A stretch of 64,000 bases of DNA from Anderseniella sp963787895 (GTDB lineage Bacteria; Pseudomonadota; Alphaproteobacteria; Rhizobiales; Aestuariivirgaceae). The position numbers and the translations under genes are program-made. A model generated the notes under the pieces. It made no database searches. It saw only the letters and a list, made by a program, of their open reading frames with translations, and was not told the DNA's origin. The stretch is taken from positions 62,001-126,000 of the forward strand of contig CAWBEX010000002.1 of NCBI GenBank assembly GCA_963787895.1. Direction: 5' to 3'. Numbering within the stretch: position 1 is the first letter of the stretch; each line of letters begins with the position of its first letter. Of this stretch, positions 25,487 through 34,099 are shown piece after piece.

Positions 25487-27137
25487 CAAACGCAAATCGC
25501 GCCTTGTAAGGTGCAAGTTGTGGCTTTCCGGCAATGTAGTCTGCAGCCCTTGCAGCTATCATCTGGGTTGGCGCATTCAGGTTGCCGCTGATAATCAACG
25601 GCATCACTGAAGCGTCTGCCACGCGCAGTCCGGTTACCCCGCGAACCCGGAATCTGTCATCAACAACAGCATCTCCTCCGGTTCCCATCCGGCACGTGCC
25701 GCAGGGGTGAAAATCGGTGCCGGTAGTTGCGCGCACCCATCGCGCAATATCCGAATCCGAGCGCACATCAGGCCCGGGTTCCAGTTCCATGCCGCGCAAA
25801 CCGTCGAATGCTGACTGGGCAACCAGATCGCGGGCCTTTTTCACCCCTTCCACCATTTCATCCAGGTCTGGTCGTTCCGCATAATAGTTGAAGTGCATGA
25901 CTGGTTTGTCCAGCGGATTGCCGGAAGCCAGCGCAACGTTACCAGTGCTGCGCGGGCGCAATTGATCAACATGGATGGTGAAGCCCTGCTTGAGGATGAT
26001 TTTCTCTCCCTCGTACTCAAAGCCGATAGGTCCGAAATGATACTGCAGGTTCGGGTAGCGCACTTGCTCATTGCCCCGCACAAGACCACCAGCTTCCCAG
26101 ATGTTGGATGCCGCCATTCCATTGCGCGTGAACACCCATTGCACACCGGCAGCCAGCTTGCGCAGCGGATGGTCAACCTTATGCATCGGATATGACTTGA
26201 GGCTTTCATAATGCAACAGCACGGTTGTGTGATCTTGCAGATTGCGCCCCACACCCGGCAGGTCAGCAACCAGCTCAATTCCCATCTGACGCAGGTGATC
26301 TGCCGGACCAATGCCCGACAACATCAACACCTGCGGCGAATTTATGGCACCACCGGCAAGGATGATCTCCTTGCCCGCATTCACAACTCGCTCACCACCC
26401 TTGTGGTCAAAAACCACTGACACGGCCTGCCCGTCGTGGACAACGACGCGCTTGACCATTGCCCTGGTCAGCAAGGTCACGTTGCCGCGCTTCAACGCCG
26501 GCCGCAGATGCGCAACAGCGGCGCTGCACCGCCGGCCCTGCCAGCGGGTTGCATCAAACCTTGCTACACCTTCCGGGTTGAAGCCGTTGAGATCGTCGGA
26601 TTGACCCTGCCCGGCCTGCCCACCGGCTTCCAGAAAGGCATCATAAAGCGGGTTGTCGTAGCTGCCTTTCGTGACACCCAGAGGTCCGTCGCCACCTCGC
26701 CAGTCATCACCTCCACGGTCAGAGCGTTCACCAGCCTTGAAGTACGGCAGGCAATCTTCATAACGCCAATTGGCAAGCCCGCACTCATTGGCCCAGTTAT
26801 CGTAGTCATAAGGGTGGCCGCGCATATAGACCATCGAGTTGATCGAAGACGAGCCGCCAACCACCTTGCCACGCGGTATGTCCACCTGCCGATCCAGCAA
26901 ATCAGCTTCAGGTTCGGTTATGTAGTTCCAGTTAAGCTTCGGATTGCGCCACGCGCTGTAAACGCCAGCGGGCACATGGATCATCAGGTTGTAATCCATC
27001 GGTCCCGCTTCCAGCACGAGAATGGAAACCGATGTGTTTTGCCCAAGCTTGTTGGCGAGCACGCATCCTGCTGAACCTGCCCCCACGATGATATAGTCAA
27101 ACTCGCCCAAAACGCAGTGCCCCCTTCTTTGAGACAT
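25470..27137 (-). CDS. GMC-family FAD oxidoreductase (choline/alcohol dehydrogenase-like)
   Basis: This is a 555-residue glucose-methanol-choline oxidoreductase. The FAD-binding Rossmann motif is FDYIIVGAGSAGCVLANKL. GMC signature 1 (GKVVGGSSSINSMVYMRGHP) and signature 2 (GAINSPQVLMLSGIGP) follow, and the active-site His lies in DFHPCGTCRMG. The C-terminal VADASVMPLIISGNLNAPT carries the second active-site position as Asn. The ATG at 27137 is preferred; an in-frame TTG lies at 27149. No ribosome site is obvious. It oxidises an alcohol or polyol, but the substrate cannot be read from sequence. Confidence 0.92.
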   Translation of the reverse strand: MSQRRGHCVLGEFDYIIVGAGSAGCVLANKLGQNTSVSILVLEAGPMDYNLMIHVPAGVYSAWRNPKLNWNYITEPEADLLDRQVDIPRGKVVGGSSSINSMVYMRGHPYDYDNWANECGLANWRYEDCLPYFKAGERSDRGGDDWRGGDGPLGVTKGSYDNPLYDAFLEAGGQAGQGQSDDLNGFNPEGVARFDATRWQGRRCSAAVAHLRPALKRGNVTLLTRAMVKRVVVHDGQAVSVVFDHKGGERVVNAGKEIILAGGAINSPQVLMLSGIGPADHLRQMGIELVADLPGVGRNLQDHTTVLLHYESLKSYPMHKVDHPLRKLAAGVQWVFTRNGMAASNIWEAGGLVRGNEQVRYPNLQYHFGPIGFEYEGEKIILKQGFTIHVDQLRPRSTGNVALASGNPLDKPVMHFNYYAERPDLDEMVEGVKKARDLVAQSAFDGLRGMELEPGPDVRSDSDIARWVRATTGTDFHPCGTCRMGTGGDAVVDDRFRVRGVTGLRVADASVMPLIISGNLNAPTQMIAARAADYIAGKPQLAPYKARFAFENQPS

Positions 27138-27177
27138 GCAAGACAACAATCCGCTGTCTTGGCACCCGCAGCGCTCC

Positions 27178-27309
27178 TTAAGGCACCTGTGGATGGCAGC
27201 AATTGATCACGATCAGCGCCGCATTGACCAGCGCAAATACACTCAGCATCACCATCGGCAGCGTCAGGCAACGCGTCAACATGTAACTGCTCGCCTGCGT
27301 GCTTGCCAT
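27178..27309 (-). CDS. Small membrane peptide, 43 residues
   Basis: The ATG at 27309 sits behind a strong GGGGAGGG ribosome site. The frame encodes MASTQASSYMLTRCLTLPMV followed by a hydrophobic stretch (MLSVFALVNAALIVINCC) and a short tail, stopping at 27178. One transmembrane helix is predicted by eye (about residues 17-37). It lies between the GMC gene, on the same strand and 40 bases downstream, and the divergent proline-racemase-family gene. Function is unknown. Such peptides are usually missed in annotation. Confidence 0.5.
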   Translation of the reverse strand: MASTQASSYMLTRCLTLPMVMLSVFALVNAALIVINCCHPQVP

Positions 27310-27380
27310 GTGCACCCTCCCCGTGCCAGCTTCATTTGCGCAAAAGTCAGCAAGCCCATCACGGTTCCCGATCAATCGCC

Positions 27381-28415
27381 ATGACCCGATCCAGCAAACT
27401 GATCCATATCGTCTCGGTCCACGCAGAAGGCGAAGTGGGCGACGTGATTGTCGGCGGCGTTGCCCCACCGCCAGGTGACACGCTTTGGGAGCAGCGGAGC
27501 TTCATAGAAACTGACGAAACACTGCGCAATCTCGTGCTCAACGAACCGCGTGGCGGTGTGTTCCGGCATGTCAATCTGCTGGTGCCGGCAAAACACCCGG
27601 ATGCGCAATTCGGCTTCATCATCATGGAGCCGGAGCACACCCCGCCAATGTCAGGTTCCAACTCCATCTGTGTGGCTACTGCTTTGCTAGACACCGGCCT
27701 GGTCGCGATGAGCGAACCGGTCACCCGATTCAATATTGAAGCACCAGCAGGCCTTGTTGCCGTTACCGCACAATGTGAAAATGGCAAGGCAAAATCTATC
27801 ACCGTGCGCAATGTGGCCTCGTTCGCAGACAAGCTCAGCGCGAAACTGGAAGTAGAGGGTCATGGCACACTGACAGTCGACACAGCTTACGGTGGCGACA
27901 GTTTCGTCATCGTGGACGCGCCCTCGCTTGGCTTTTCCATTCATCCTGATGAGGCACGTGACATTGCGGTGCTCGGTGCAAAGGTGACAAAGGCTGCCAA
28001 TGAGCAATTGGGGTTTACTCACCCTTCAAACCCTGGATGGGCGCACATTTCCTTCTGCCAGCTGGCCATGCCGATCACCTTCGAAGACGGCGTGCCGGTC
28101 AGCCACAATGCGGTGGTCGTCGATCCCGGCAAGGTGGACCGTTCGCCCACAGGGACCGGCTGTAGCGCCCGCATGGCTGTGCTTCACGCTCGTGGACAAC
28201 TGAAACAGGGCGACCGTTTCATCGGCCGCTCGATCATCGGATCGCACTTCCATTGCATTCTTGAGGAAGTGACCGAAATTGCAGGCCGGCCGGCTATCGT
28301 GCCCACGATTACCGGACGCGCCTGGATTACCGGCATGCGACAGGAAATGCTCGATCCGGCAGACCCGTGGCCACAAGGCTACCGGCTCAGTGATACCTGG
28401 CCGGTGAAGATGTGA
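27381..28415 (+). CDS. Proline racemase/hydroxyproline dehydratase-family protein
   Basis: This is a 344-residue member of the proline racemase superfamily (proline racemase, 4-hydroxyproline epimerase, trans-3-hydroxy-L-proline dehydratase). The first catalytic position is Ser91 (PPMSGSNSICVAT) instead of Cys. The second is Thr257 (DRSPTGTGCSARM) instead of Cys. Other conserved blocks are present (VDTAYGGDSFVIVDA, GRAWITG). ATG at 27381 follows ATCGCC. Cys/Cys enzymes racemise, Cys/Thr enzymes dehydrate and Ser/Cys enzymes are epimerase-like. A Ser/Thr pair therefore does not support a racemase, and a dehydratase- or lyase-type reaction is more likely. Downstream lie ThiE-like, Sel1 and GrdB/PrdB-like genes. 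Confidence 0.82.
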   Translation: MTRSSKLIHIVSVHAEGEVGDVIVGGVAPPPGDTLWEQRSFIETDETLRNLVLNEPRGGVFRHVNLLVPAKHPDAQFGFIIMEPEHTPPMSGSNSICVATALLDTGLVAMSEPVTRFNIEAPAGLVAVTAQCENGKAKSITVRNVASFADKLSAKLEVEGHGTLTVDTAYGGDSFVIVDAPSLGFSIHPDEARDIAVLGAKVTKAANEQLGFTHPSNPGWAHISFCQLAMPITFEDGVPVSHNAVVVDPGKVDRSPTGTGCSARMAVLHARGQLKQGDRFIGRSIIGSHFHCILEEVTEIAGRPAIVPTITGRAWITGMRQEMLDPADPWPQGYRLSDTWPVKM

Positions 28416-28457
28416 TACCAAAGGGGCACTTTCAGCAACCGGTCATTGATTCGCCCC

Positions 28458-29069
28458 ATGAATGAAAACACTTCAGACGACTTGCCAAACTGCCGCCTTT
28501 TCCTGATGCCATCGTCAGGCATGGACGCGAATACCATTACAGCGTGTGTCACCGCTGCGGCGCAATCCGGCGACGTGGCATGCCTGATTCTGCCTGCTGA
28601 CAAGCAACTGCTGGCTGCGGTGATGCCCGGCGCCCAGCAACTTGGCATAGCGGTCCTGGTGGTTGATGATGCGCGCCTGGCGGCCTACGAGAAAGCAGAC
28701 GGCGTGCATATAACCTCAAGCCTTGAAGACGCAGTATCAGCGCGCAAGTCGCTTGGCCGCAATTTAAGTGTCGGCTTTGTTGCATCCGGATCACGCCACG
28801 CTGCCATGGACGCCGGCGAAACAGAAATCGACTATATCGCCTTCGACCTCTCACAAACTGCAGGTGCCGACCTGCTGGAATGGTGGACGCCCCTGTTTGA
28901 GGTTCCATGCGTCGGGTTCAATCCGCCTGATGAAGACGCCTGCCTGCAGGCAATTGCTGCTGGTGCCGAGTTCATTTCACCACCAGCAGGATTCTGGACG
29001 TCTGCCGAAACAGCTGCCGCCATGGCCGCGACCCTCACAAAGGCCGGAACAAGGGGTCAAGCCGAATGA
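28458..29069 (+). CDS. Thiamine-phosphate synthase-like (ThiE/TenI) protein
   Basis: This is a 203-residue TIM-barrel protein resembling ThiE. The barrel pattern is visible in CLILPADKQLLAAVMPGAQQ, GIAVLVVDDARLAAYEKADG and VHITSSLEDAVSARK, and DYIAFDL and GAEFISPP occupy the late strands. The canonical ThiE phosphate and pyrimidine motifs are weak and the C-terminus is short. A paralogue without thiamine synthase activity is therefore likely, as seen next to Sel1 genes in Rhizobiales. Its stop overlaps the Sel1 start (ATGA at 29066). Confidence 0.7.
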   Translation: MNENTSDDLPNCRLFLMPSSGMDANTITACVTAAAQSGDVACLILPADKQLLAAVMPGAQQLGIAVLVVDDARLAAYEKADGVHITSSLEDAVSARKSLGRNLSVGFVASGSRHAAMDAGETEIDYIAFDLSQTAGADLLEWWTPLFEVPCVGFNPPDEDACLQAIAAGAEFISPPAGFWTSAETAAAMAATLTKAGTRGQAE

Positions 29070-30040
29070 AGTTCATACGCAACTTGGTGCTTGCCTGCAG
29101 CCTTGCCGTGCTCGCCACTCATGTCCATGCCGAAGACGCAAAAATGGCGCCAACCTTCAAGGAAGCGGCGGCACTCTATTCAGATGAGAACTTTGAAGCG
29201 GCCTATGAAATTGCTGTACCGCTGGCAACATCTGGCGACGTCAATGCCCAGATCATGCTTGGCGAAATGTATGAATTTGGCCATGGCCGCACCGTCGACA
29301 TCAACAATGCACTGCAATGGTACGAAATGGCCGCCGCGCAGAACAACACGGCAGCAATGTTCCGCATCGGCATGCTCAATCTAAACGGCACATCCGGCTT
29401 GAAGAAGAACACGGTGAAAGCCCGTGACTGGTTTTCCAAGGCTGCCGCTGCCGGCCATCTGCAGTCAGCCAACGAACTTGGCCTGATGTACTATCAAGGT
29501 ATTGCCACCGAGGCAGATGCCACCACGGCAGCAAAGTACATTCGAACTGCCGCTGAAGCAGGCTTGGCCCAGGCACAGTACAATCTCGGCCTGCTCTATG
29601 CCAATGGACACGGGGTTGAGCAGGACCTGGCCATTGCTTCGACCTGGTTTCAGAAAGCTGCTGTTCAGGGCCTGCCGGAAGCAGCACTGGATTATGGGCT
29701 AATGGTTTATGGTGGCGACGCCGGCATCCGCAGGGACTACGAGATCGGCGCGCAATGGCTGATGGTGGCGGCAAACGCCGGTAATCCGAAGGCGCAAATG
29801 TTTGTAGCCCGAATTCTGGCAGCAGGGCGCGGCATGAAGAAAGACCAGGTTGAGGCCGCCAAGTTTTACCTTCTGGCAAAGCAAGCCGGACAGCAGGACG
29901 CAGATCTCGAAGTCATGATGTCCAACCTGTCAGCCCCGCAAGCTGGTGATGCACAGCGCCGGGCCCGGGTCTTTGCGGAACAACGCAAGCAGGAAAAACT
30001 CAACACCACAGGCAAAGGCAAGTCTGACCAGAATGGCTGA
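29066..30040 (+). CDS. Exported Sel1-repeat protein
   Basis: This is a 324-residue protein with a signal peptide (MKFIRNLVLACSLAVLATHV, cleavage near HAEDA). Six or so Sel1-like TPR repeats follow, for example AQIMLGEMYEFGHGRTVD, AQYNLGLLYANGHGVEQDL and PKAQMFVARILAAGRGMKKD. Sel1 proteins scaffold protein-protein contacts, here in the periplasm. The C-terminal tail is charged (RRARVFAEQRKQEK). Translation is coupled to the ThiE-like gene (four-base overlap), and the GrdB/PrdB-like gene begins inside its last codons. Confidence 0.85.
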   Translation: MKFIRNLVLACSLAVLATHVHAEDAKMAPTFKEAAALYSDENFEAAYEIAVPLATSGDVNAQIMLGEMYEFGHGRTVDINNALQWYEMAAAQNNTAAMFRIGMLNLNGTSGLKKNTVKARDWFSKAAAAGHLQSANELGLMYYQGIATEADATTAAKYIRTAAEAGLAQAQYNLGLLYANGHGVEQDLAIASTWFQKAAVQGLPEAALDYGLMVYGGDAGIRRDYEIGAQWLMVAANAGNPKAQMFVARILAAGRGMKKDQVEAAKFYLLAKQAGQQDADLEVMMSNLSAPQAGDAQRRARVFAEQRKQEKLNTTGKGKSDQNG

Positions 30041-30935
30041 GCCGATCAACTACATGGCGCGCACCCGCGCCTGGTATCTGGCATTGGGCTACGAGAACCC
30101 ATATGTCTGGGCACACCACGAGGACGTGCCGTTTACTCCTTTGGGCAGGCCATTGTCCAGGACACGCGTTGGCCTGGTAACAACCGCTTCGCCATATAAC
30201 CCGAGCAAGGGAGATCAAGGACCCGGTGCCGCATACAACGGCGCTGCGAAATTCCATGATGTCTGGTCGATTGCGTCGAAACCTTACCCGGACGTGCGAA
30301 TTTCCCACATCGCCTATGACAGGGCCCACACCTCGGCGCAGGACCCGCGGACATGGTTTCCGCTTGAAGCGCTTGAACAGGCACAAGCAAACGGCCGCGT
30401 CGGCTCGTTGCCAGGTTTCGTCTATGGTTTTCCGACAAACCGCTCACAGCGCGCAAATATTGAAAAAGACGCACCCGCCCTGCTTTCTTTTCTCGCACGC
30501 GATGGCGTTCAGGCAGCAGTGCTGGTCGCAAATTGCCCGGTGTGCCACCAGTCCCTCAGCCTCGCTGCCCGCCAGCTTGAGGCAGCCGGTATTGCCACCA
30601 TCATCTTGGGGTGCGCCAGGGACATCGTCGAACACTGCGGCGTGCCGCGTTATGTGTTCTCTGATTTTCCTCTGGGAAATGCTGCCGGCAAGCCGTTCGA
30701 CGAACAGTCGCAGCGCTTCACCCTCGGACTTGCATTGAACGCACTGGAAATTGTCTCGCGCCCGCGCACCACGCTTGTGTCACCCTTGCAATGGGCATCC
30801 GACGACAGCTGGAAAGACGACTACTGCAACCCGGAGGCCGTAGCGGCCGAAGTGCTTGCTGAAAAGCGCGCCGAATTCGAACTTGCCAAGGAGGCAGCTA
30901 GAACAGCAACTGCCACAACACCGGCAGGAGAATAG
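30033..30935 (+). CDS. Glycine/D-proline reductase B-subunit (GrdB/PrdB)-like protein
   Basis: This 300-residue protein resembles proteobacterial relatives of the glycine/sarcosine/betaine reductase B subunit and D-proline reductase PrdB. Family-like blocks are RVGLVTTASPYNPSKGDQGP, FPLEALEQAQANGRVGSLPG and VLVANCPVCHQSLSLAARQL. The last has a C-x-x-C at the position where clostridial enzymes carry an active selenocysteine or cysteine. ATG at 30033 overlaps the Sel1 stop by eight bases. No selenocysteine codon or pyruvoyl-type PrdA partner is seen. The aerobic role of these homologues is unknown. The 3' end overlaps lrgB on the opposite strand by 38 bases. Confidence 0.68.
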   Translation: MAEPINYMARTRAWYLALGYENPYVWAHHEDVPFTPLGRPLSRTRVGLVTTASPYNPSKGDQGPGAAYNGAAKFHDVWSIASKPYPDVRISHIAYDRAHTSAQDPRTWFPLEALEQAQANGRVGSLPGFVYGFPTNRSQRANIEKDAPALLSFLARDGVQAAVLVANCPVCHQSLSLAARQLEAAGIATIILGCARDIVEHCGVPRYVFSDFPLGNAAGKPFDEQSQRFTLGLALNALEIVSRPRTTLVSPLQWASDDSWKDDYCNPEAVAAEVLAEKRAEFELAKEAARTATATTPAGE

Positions 30936-31614
30936 CGGTCGCCAGCGCGTTAAGTCCCATGGCAAGACCGGAAAATGCACCAGCCACTTCGCTCACCTGC
31001 AACGCCCGAGCCGTTCCGATGCCATGACTGGCTGTGCCCATGGCCAGGCCCCGCGCCGCCCAGTCCTTCACACCTATCAGGTTCAGGACCAATGGACCCA
31101 ACATCGCCCCTATGATGCCGGTAAGGATAACCAGCACGGCAGTCAGCGACGGCACTCCGCCCAGCTGCTCTGAAATGCCCATGGCAACAGGCGCCGTGAC
31201 AGACTTTGGCGCCAGCGATGCCAGGGTTTGAGAAGATGCCCCAAGCAGCTTGCCAATGGTCAGCGCCGACCCGATGGCCGCCAGCGAACCGGCAAGTATG
31301 CTTGACAGGATGGCGACGGCAGACGCGCGTACCTTGTCAAACTGGCGGTACAGCGGAATGGCCAATGCAACCGTGGCAGGTCCAAGCAGAAAGTGCACGA
31401 ACTGCGCGCCTTCGAAGTAAGTCTGATAGCTGGTGCCCGTGGCGAGCAGCACACACACCACCGCAATGACAGCAAGCAGGACCGGATTGAGCAGCGGGTT
31501 TCTGCCTGCCCGTTCATAGACCCGCGACGCAACCTGGAATGCAACCAGCGTCATGGTCAGGTGCAGCAACGGACTGGCGGAAAGATAAACCCATATGCCT
31601 TGAAGATCGCTCAC
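30898..31614 (-). CDS. LrgB-family membrane protein
   Basis: This is a 238-residue integral membrane protein of the LrgB/YohK family, partner of LrgA. The pair is described as antiholin-like and, in several organisms, as a transporter for pyruvate or glycolate-type acids. It has about six or seven hydrophobic segments and the family blocks APKSVTAPVAMGISEQLGG and GTASHGIGTARALQVSEVAG. Its ATG overlaps the LrgA stop by four bases. The last 38 bases overlap the convergent GrdB/PrdB-like gene. Confidence 0.9.
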   Translation of the reverse strand: MSDLQGIWVYLSASPLLHLTMTLVAFQVASRVYERAGRNPLLNPVLLAVIAVVCVLLATGTSYQTYFEGAQFVHFLLGPATVALAIPLYRQFDKVRASAVAILSSILAGSLAAIGSALTIGKLLGASSQTLASLAPKSVTAPVAMGISEQLGGVPSLTAVLVILTGIIGAMLGPLVLNLIGVKDWAARGLAMGTASHGIGTARALQVSEVAGAFSGLAMGLNALATAILLPVLWQLLF

Positions 31615-31955
31615 GATGCGTTAGCCTTCGACAACCATTTCATCATCAAGGCAGTGACAATTATCGTGACCAGGGTGCTGACAACAAGCGCGATGGAAAC
31701 CGCCAGCCAGTTCTCTTCCAGCAGGCGGAAATGCAGCATCACACCAACACCGGCTGGAACGAACAGCAATGACAGATGGTTCAGCAGCACGTCGGTAGTC
31801 TGCGCCATGTTGCTCGAGATGCCCTTGCGCACCATCAGGTACAAAAACAGCAGCACCATGCCGATGACGGGGCCAGGCACCGGAAGGGTCAATCCAGCCG
31901 ACGCAAGCTCACCCGCAAGCTGGCAAACCAGAATAAGAGTAAGCGAATTGAGCAT
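31611..31955 (-). CDS. LrgA/CidA-family membrane protein
   Basis: This is a 114-residue small hydrophobic protein with four membrane segments and the LrgA/CidA motif LPVPGPVIGMVLLFL. FVPAGVGVMLHF follows. The ATG at 31955 is chosen; an in-frame start at 32018 would add an unlikely hydrophilic leader. It is translationally coupled to lrgB (ATGA overlap at 31611-31614). A metabolite-transport role coupled to nearby dehydrogenases is possible but not shown. Confidence 0.85.
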   Translation of the reverse strand: MLNSLTLILVCQLAGELASAGLTLPVPGPVIGMVLLFLYLMVRKGISSNMAQTTDVLLNHLSLLFVPAGVGVMLHFRLLEENWLAVSIALVVSTLVTIIVTALMMKWLSKANAS

Positions 31956-32046
31956 GCTATGGCACTCTTCAAACGACACCGAGCCATGCAGATTGCGCAC
32001 AACACCCTCTCTGGTCAACTCACCGCTGCCCTGCTAACCCGGATGC

Positions 32047-32811
32047 ATGTTATGGCAGCCTGAAATCATAGTGCTCATCGCAGCAACCTTTGTTGCCGCA
32101 GGCTTCGTAAAAGGCACCATTGGCCTCGGCCTGCCGACAGTGACGCTCGCAATACTAACACTGCCTCTGGGGTTGAAAACAACGCTGGGCATTCTTGTGC
32201 TGCCGCTGCTCATCACCAACATCTGGCAGGCGCTGACAGGTCCGCACCTGAAGACCATCATCAAGCGATTCTGGCCTTTTTTCCTGGCAGCAATTGTCAG
32301 CGTATGGTTCGGCGTCAAAGTCTTGAACAAATCCAACCCGGACTATCTCGTCGCGCTGCTGGGCATCATCCTGATTTTGAACTCGCTGATCTCGTTCACG
32401 AAGTACCGCACACCAGCGCCTGCGCCGGAGCGCGAGAAGATCTGGTCTGTGGTATGTTCCGGGCTTGGCGGGCTGATGTTCGGCATGACCGGCAATTTCA
32501 TCGTCCCCGGTATCCTGTTTCTACAGGCGCTGGGCCTGAAACGCGACATGATGGTGCAGACGCTCGGCGTCACCTTCATGGTGATATCGTCCACGCTGGC
32601 CGTGTCCCTGACATCTCGTTCCATGATGACAGAAGAACTGACAATGGTTTCTGCACTTGTCCTGGCCCCCGCATTTCTGGGCCTGTGGCTCGGCACGCGC
32701 TATCGCAATGCGATCTCGGAAGAGCAGTTCCGCAAGTTGTTCTTCGCCGGGTTGTTTGTGATAGGTTGTTCATTGTTGTTCGGCGCTGTGAGAAACATTT
32801 GGCTGGGCTAA
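32047..32811 (+). CDS. TauE/SafE-family permease
   Basis: This 254-residue inner-membrane protein has about eight hydrophobic helices. It carries the two related TauE/SafE repeats, visible as FVKGTIGLGLPTVTLAIL and GGLMFGMTGNFIVPGILFLQ. Members export sulfite, sulfoacetate or other organosulfur or carboxylate compounds. It is divergent from lrgA and convergent with the iron alcohol dehydrogenase gene. The substrate is not determinable here. Confidence 0.88.
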   Translation: MLWQPEIIVLIAATFVAAGFVKGTIGLGLPTVTLAILTLPLGLKTTLGILVLPLLITNIWQALTGPHLKTIIKRFWPFFLAAIVSVWFGVKVLNKSNPDYLVALLGIILILNSLISFTKYRTPAPAPEREKIWSVVCSGLGGLMFGMTGNFIVPGILFLQALGLKRDMMVQTLGVTFMVISSTLAVSLTSRSMMTEELTMVSALVLAPAFLGLWLGTRYRNAISEEQFRKLFFAGLFVIGCSLLFGAVRNIWLG

Positions 32812-32817
32812 CCCACC

Positions 32818-33945
32818 TCACATCGCCTCATTAAACAACGCTGCGTAGTCTTGCGCTGATGGCTCGCGCGGGTTGGTGCGGTGGGCAAGGTCTGCCAGCG
32901 CGTGCGGCACGAAATCAGAAATCATGTCCTCGCTGACCCCCATTGCGCCAAGCCCCTTGGGCATGCCGATGTCAGCGTTCAGGCTTTCAATCGCCTCTGC
33001 CAGATCAGCACCCGCCCCCAACCCCATGGCAGCGTGCAGGCGCTCGTACTTTTCCTCACACACGGGCGCATTGAACCTGAGTACTGCCGGCAGGATGACC
33101 GCGTTCAACGTGCCATGATGAAGGCGCAAGTCTTCACGCCGCCCGATGGCATGGCTCATGGCGTGCACCGCACCAAGTCCCATCGTGAAGGCGTGCGCAC
33201 CTTCAACCGATGCCATCATCATCTGCCAGCGAGCCTGCTTGTTCGACCCGTCCTTCACGGCCCCGACAATGTTGCGCCAGCCGCGCCACAGCCCGTCCAG
33301 CCCGATACCGTCTGCAGGCGGGTTAACGGTTGAAGTCAGGAACGCCTCGATGCAATGGGTGATCGCGTCCATGCCAGTTGCTGCGGTCAACAGAGGCGGC
33401 AGGCCCAGCGTCAGGTCCGGGTCACAGATGGCAACAGACGGGATGAACTTGGGATTGCCGAATGTCAGCTTGCGCCCGTCCTCCATGATGATGACCATGC
33501 CCAGCGACACTTCCGAGCCGGTGCCGGAGGTGGTTGGAATGGCAATCACCGGAGCAATCGCTTTCACCAGCTTGTTGCCGCCTTTCAACGGATCAAATTG
33601 CGACAATGGACCACCGGACCCAGCCAGTAGGGCAACGCACTTGCCCAGGTCCATGGCCGACCCGCCACCCAGCGCAATGACACCGTCACAGCCCTCGTCC
33701 TGATACAGCTTGAAAGCAGCCATCACTGCCCTCTCGGTCGGGTTGCCGGGCGTGTCATCAAACACAGGCGCAGACCCGCCATCGCTCATTGCGCGCCGAA
33801 CGGCATCGAGAATGCCCGCAGCCACAATGCCTTTGTCGGTTGCAATCAACGGTTTGCTGACTTTGTTGCGATCCAGCGACCCTTGCAGCTTTTCCAGCGC
33901 GCCATGGTCAAAATGGCATGTGTTGAGAAACGATAGTGTCGGCAT
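32818..33945 (-). CDS. Iron-containing alcohol dehydrogenase
   Basis: This is a 375-residue group III (iron-type) alcohol dehydrogenase using NAD(P). GGGSAMDLGKCVALL is the nucleotide-binding GGGS motif. Iron ligands are suggested by DAITHCIEAFLTS and the conserved GAVHAMSHAIG and RLHHG region. ATG at 33945 has TGGAG upstream; an in-frame start at 33990 has no ribosome site. The length is typical. The substrate (small alcohol or lactaldehyde-type) is unknown. Confidence 0.92.
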   Translation of the reverse strand: MPTLSFLNTCHFDHGALEKLQGSLDRNKVSKPLIATDKGIVAAGILDAVRRAMSDGGSAPVFDDTPGNPTERAVMAAFKLYQDEGCDGVIALGGGSAMDLGKCVALLAGSGGPLSQFDPLKGGNKLVKAIAPVIAIPTTSGTGSEVSLGMVIIMEDGRKLTFGNPKFIPSVAICDPDLTLGLPPLLTAATGMDAITHCIEAFLTSTVNPPADGIGLDGLWRGWRNIVGAVKDGSNKQARWQMMMASVEGAHAFTMGLGAVHAMSHAIGRREDLRLHHGTLNAVILPAVLRFNAPVCEEKYERLHAAMGLGAGADLAEAIESLNADIGMPKGLGAMGVSEDMISDFVPHALADLAHRTNPREPSAQDYAALFNEAM

Positions 33946-34099
33946 GAAAACTCCAGCGCGTACAGCTTGTGTGACAATTGTGCTGCACAATCGCGTTTGA
34001 ACTGATCTGCGTCAATTGCTAGTGGCGTTTTGCCCCTACCCATCTGCGTCCAGCCCTGCTAAACCCGCGCCACCAAACCAACCTTGCGGACTGATACCC

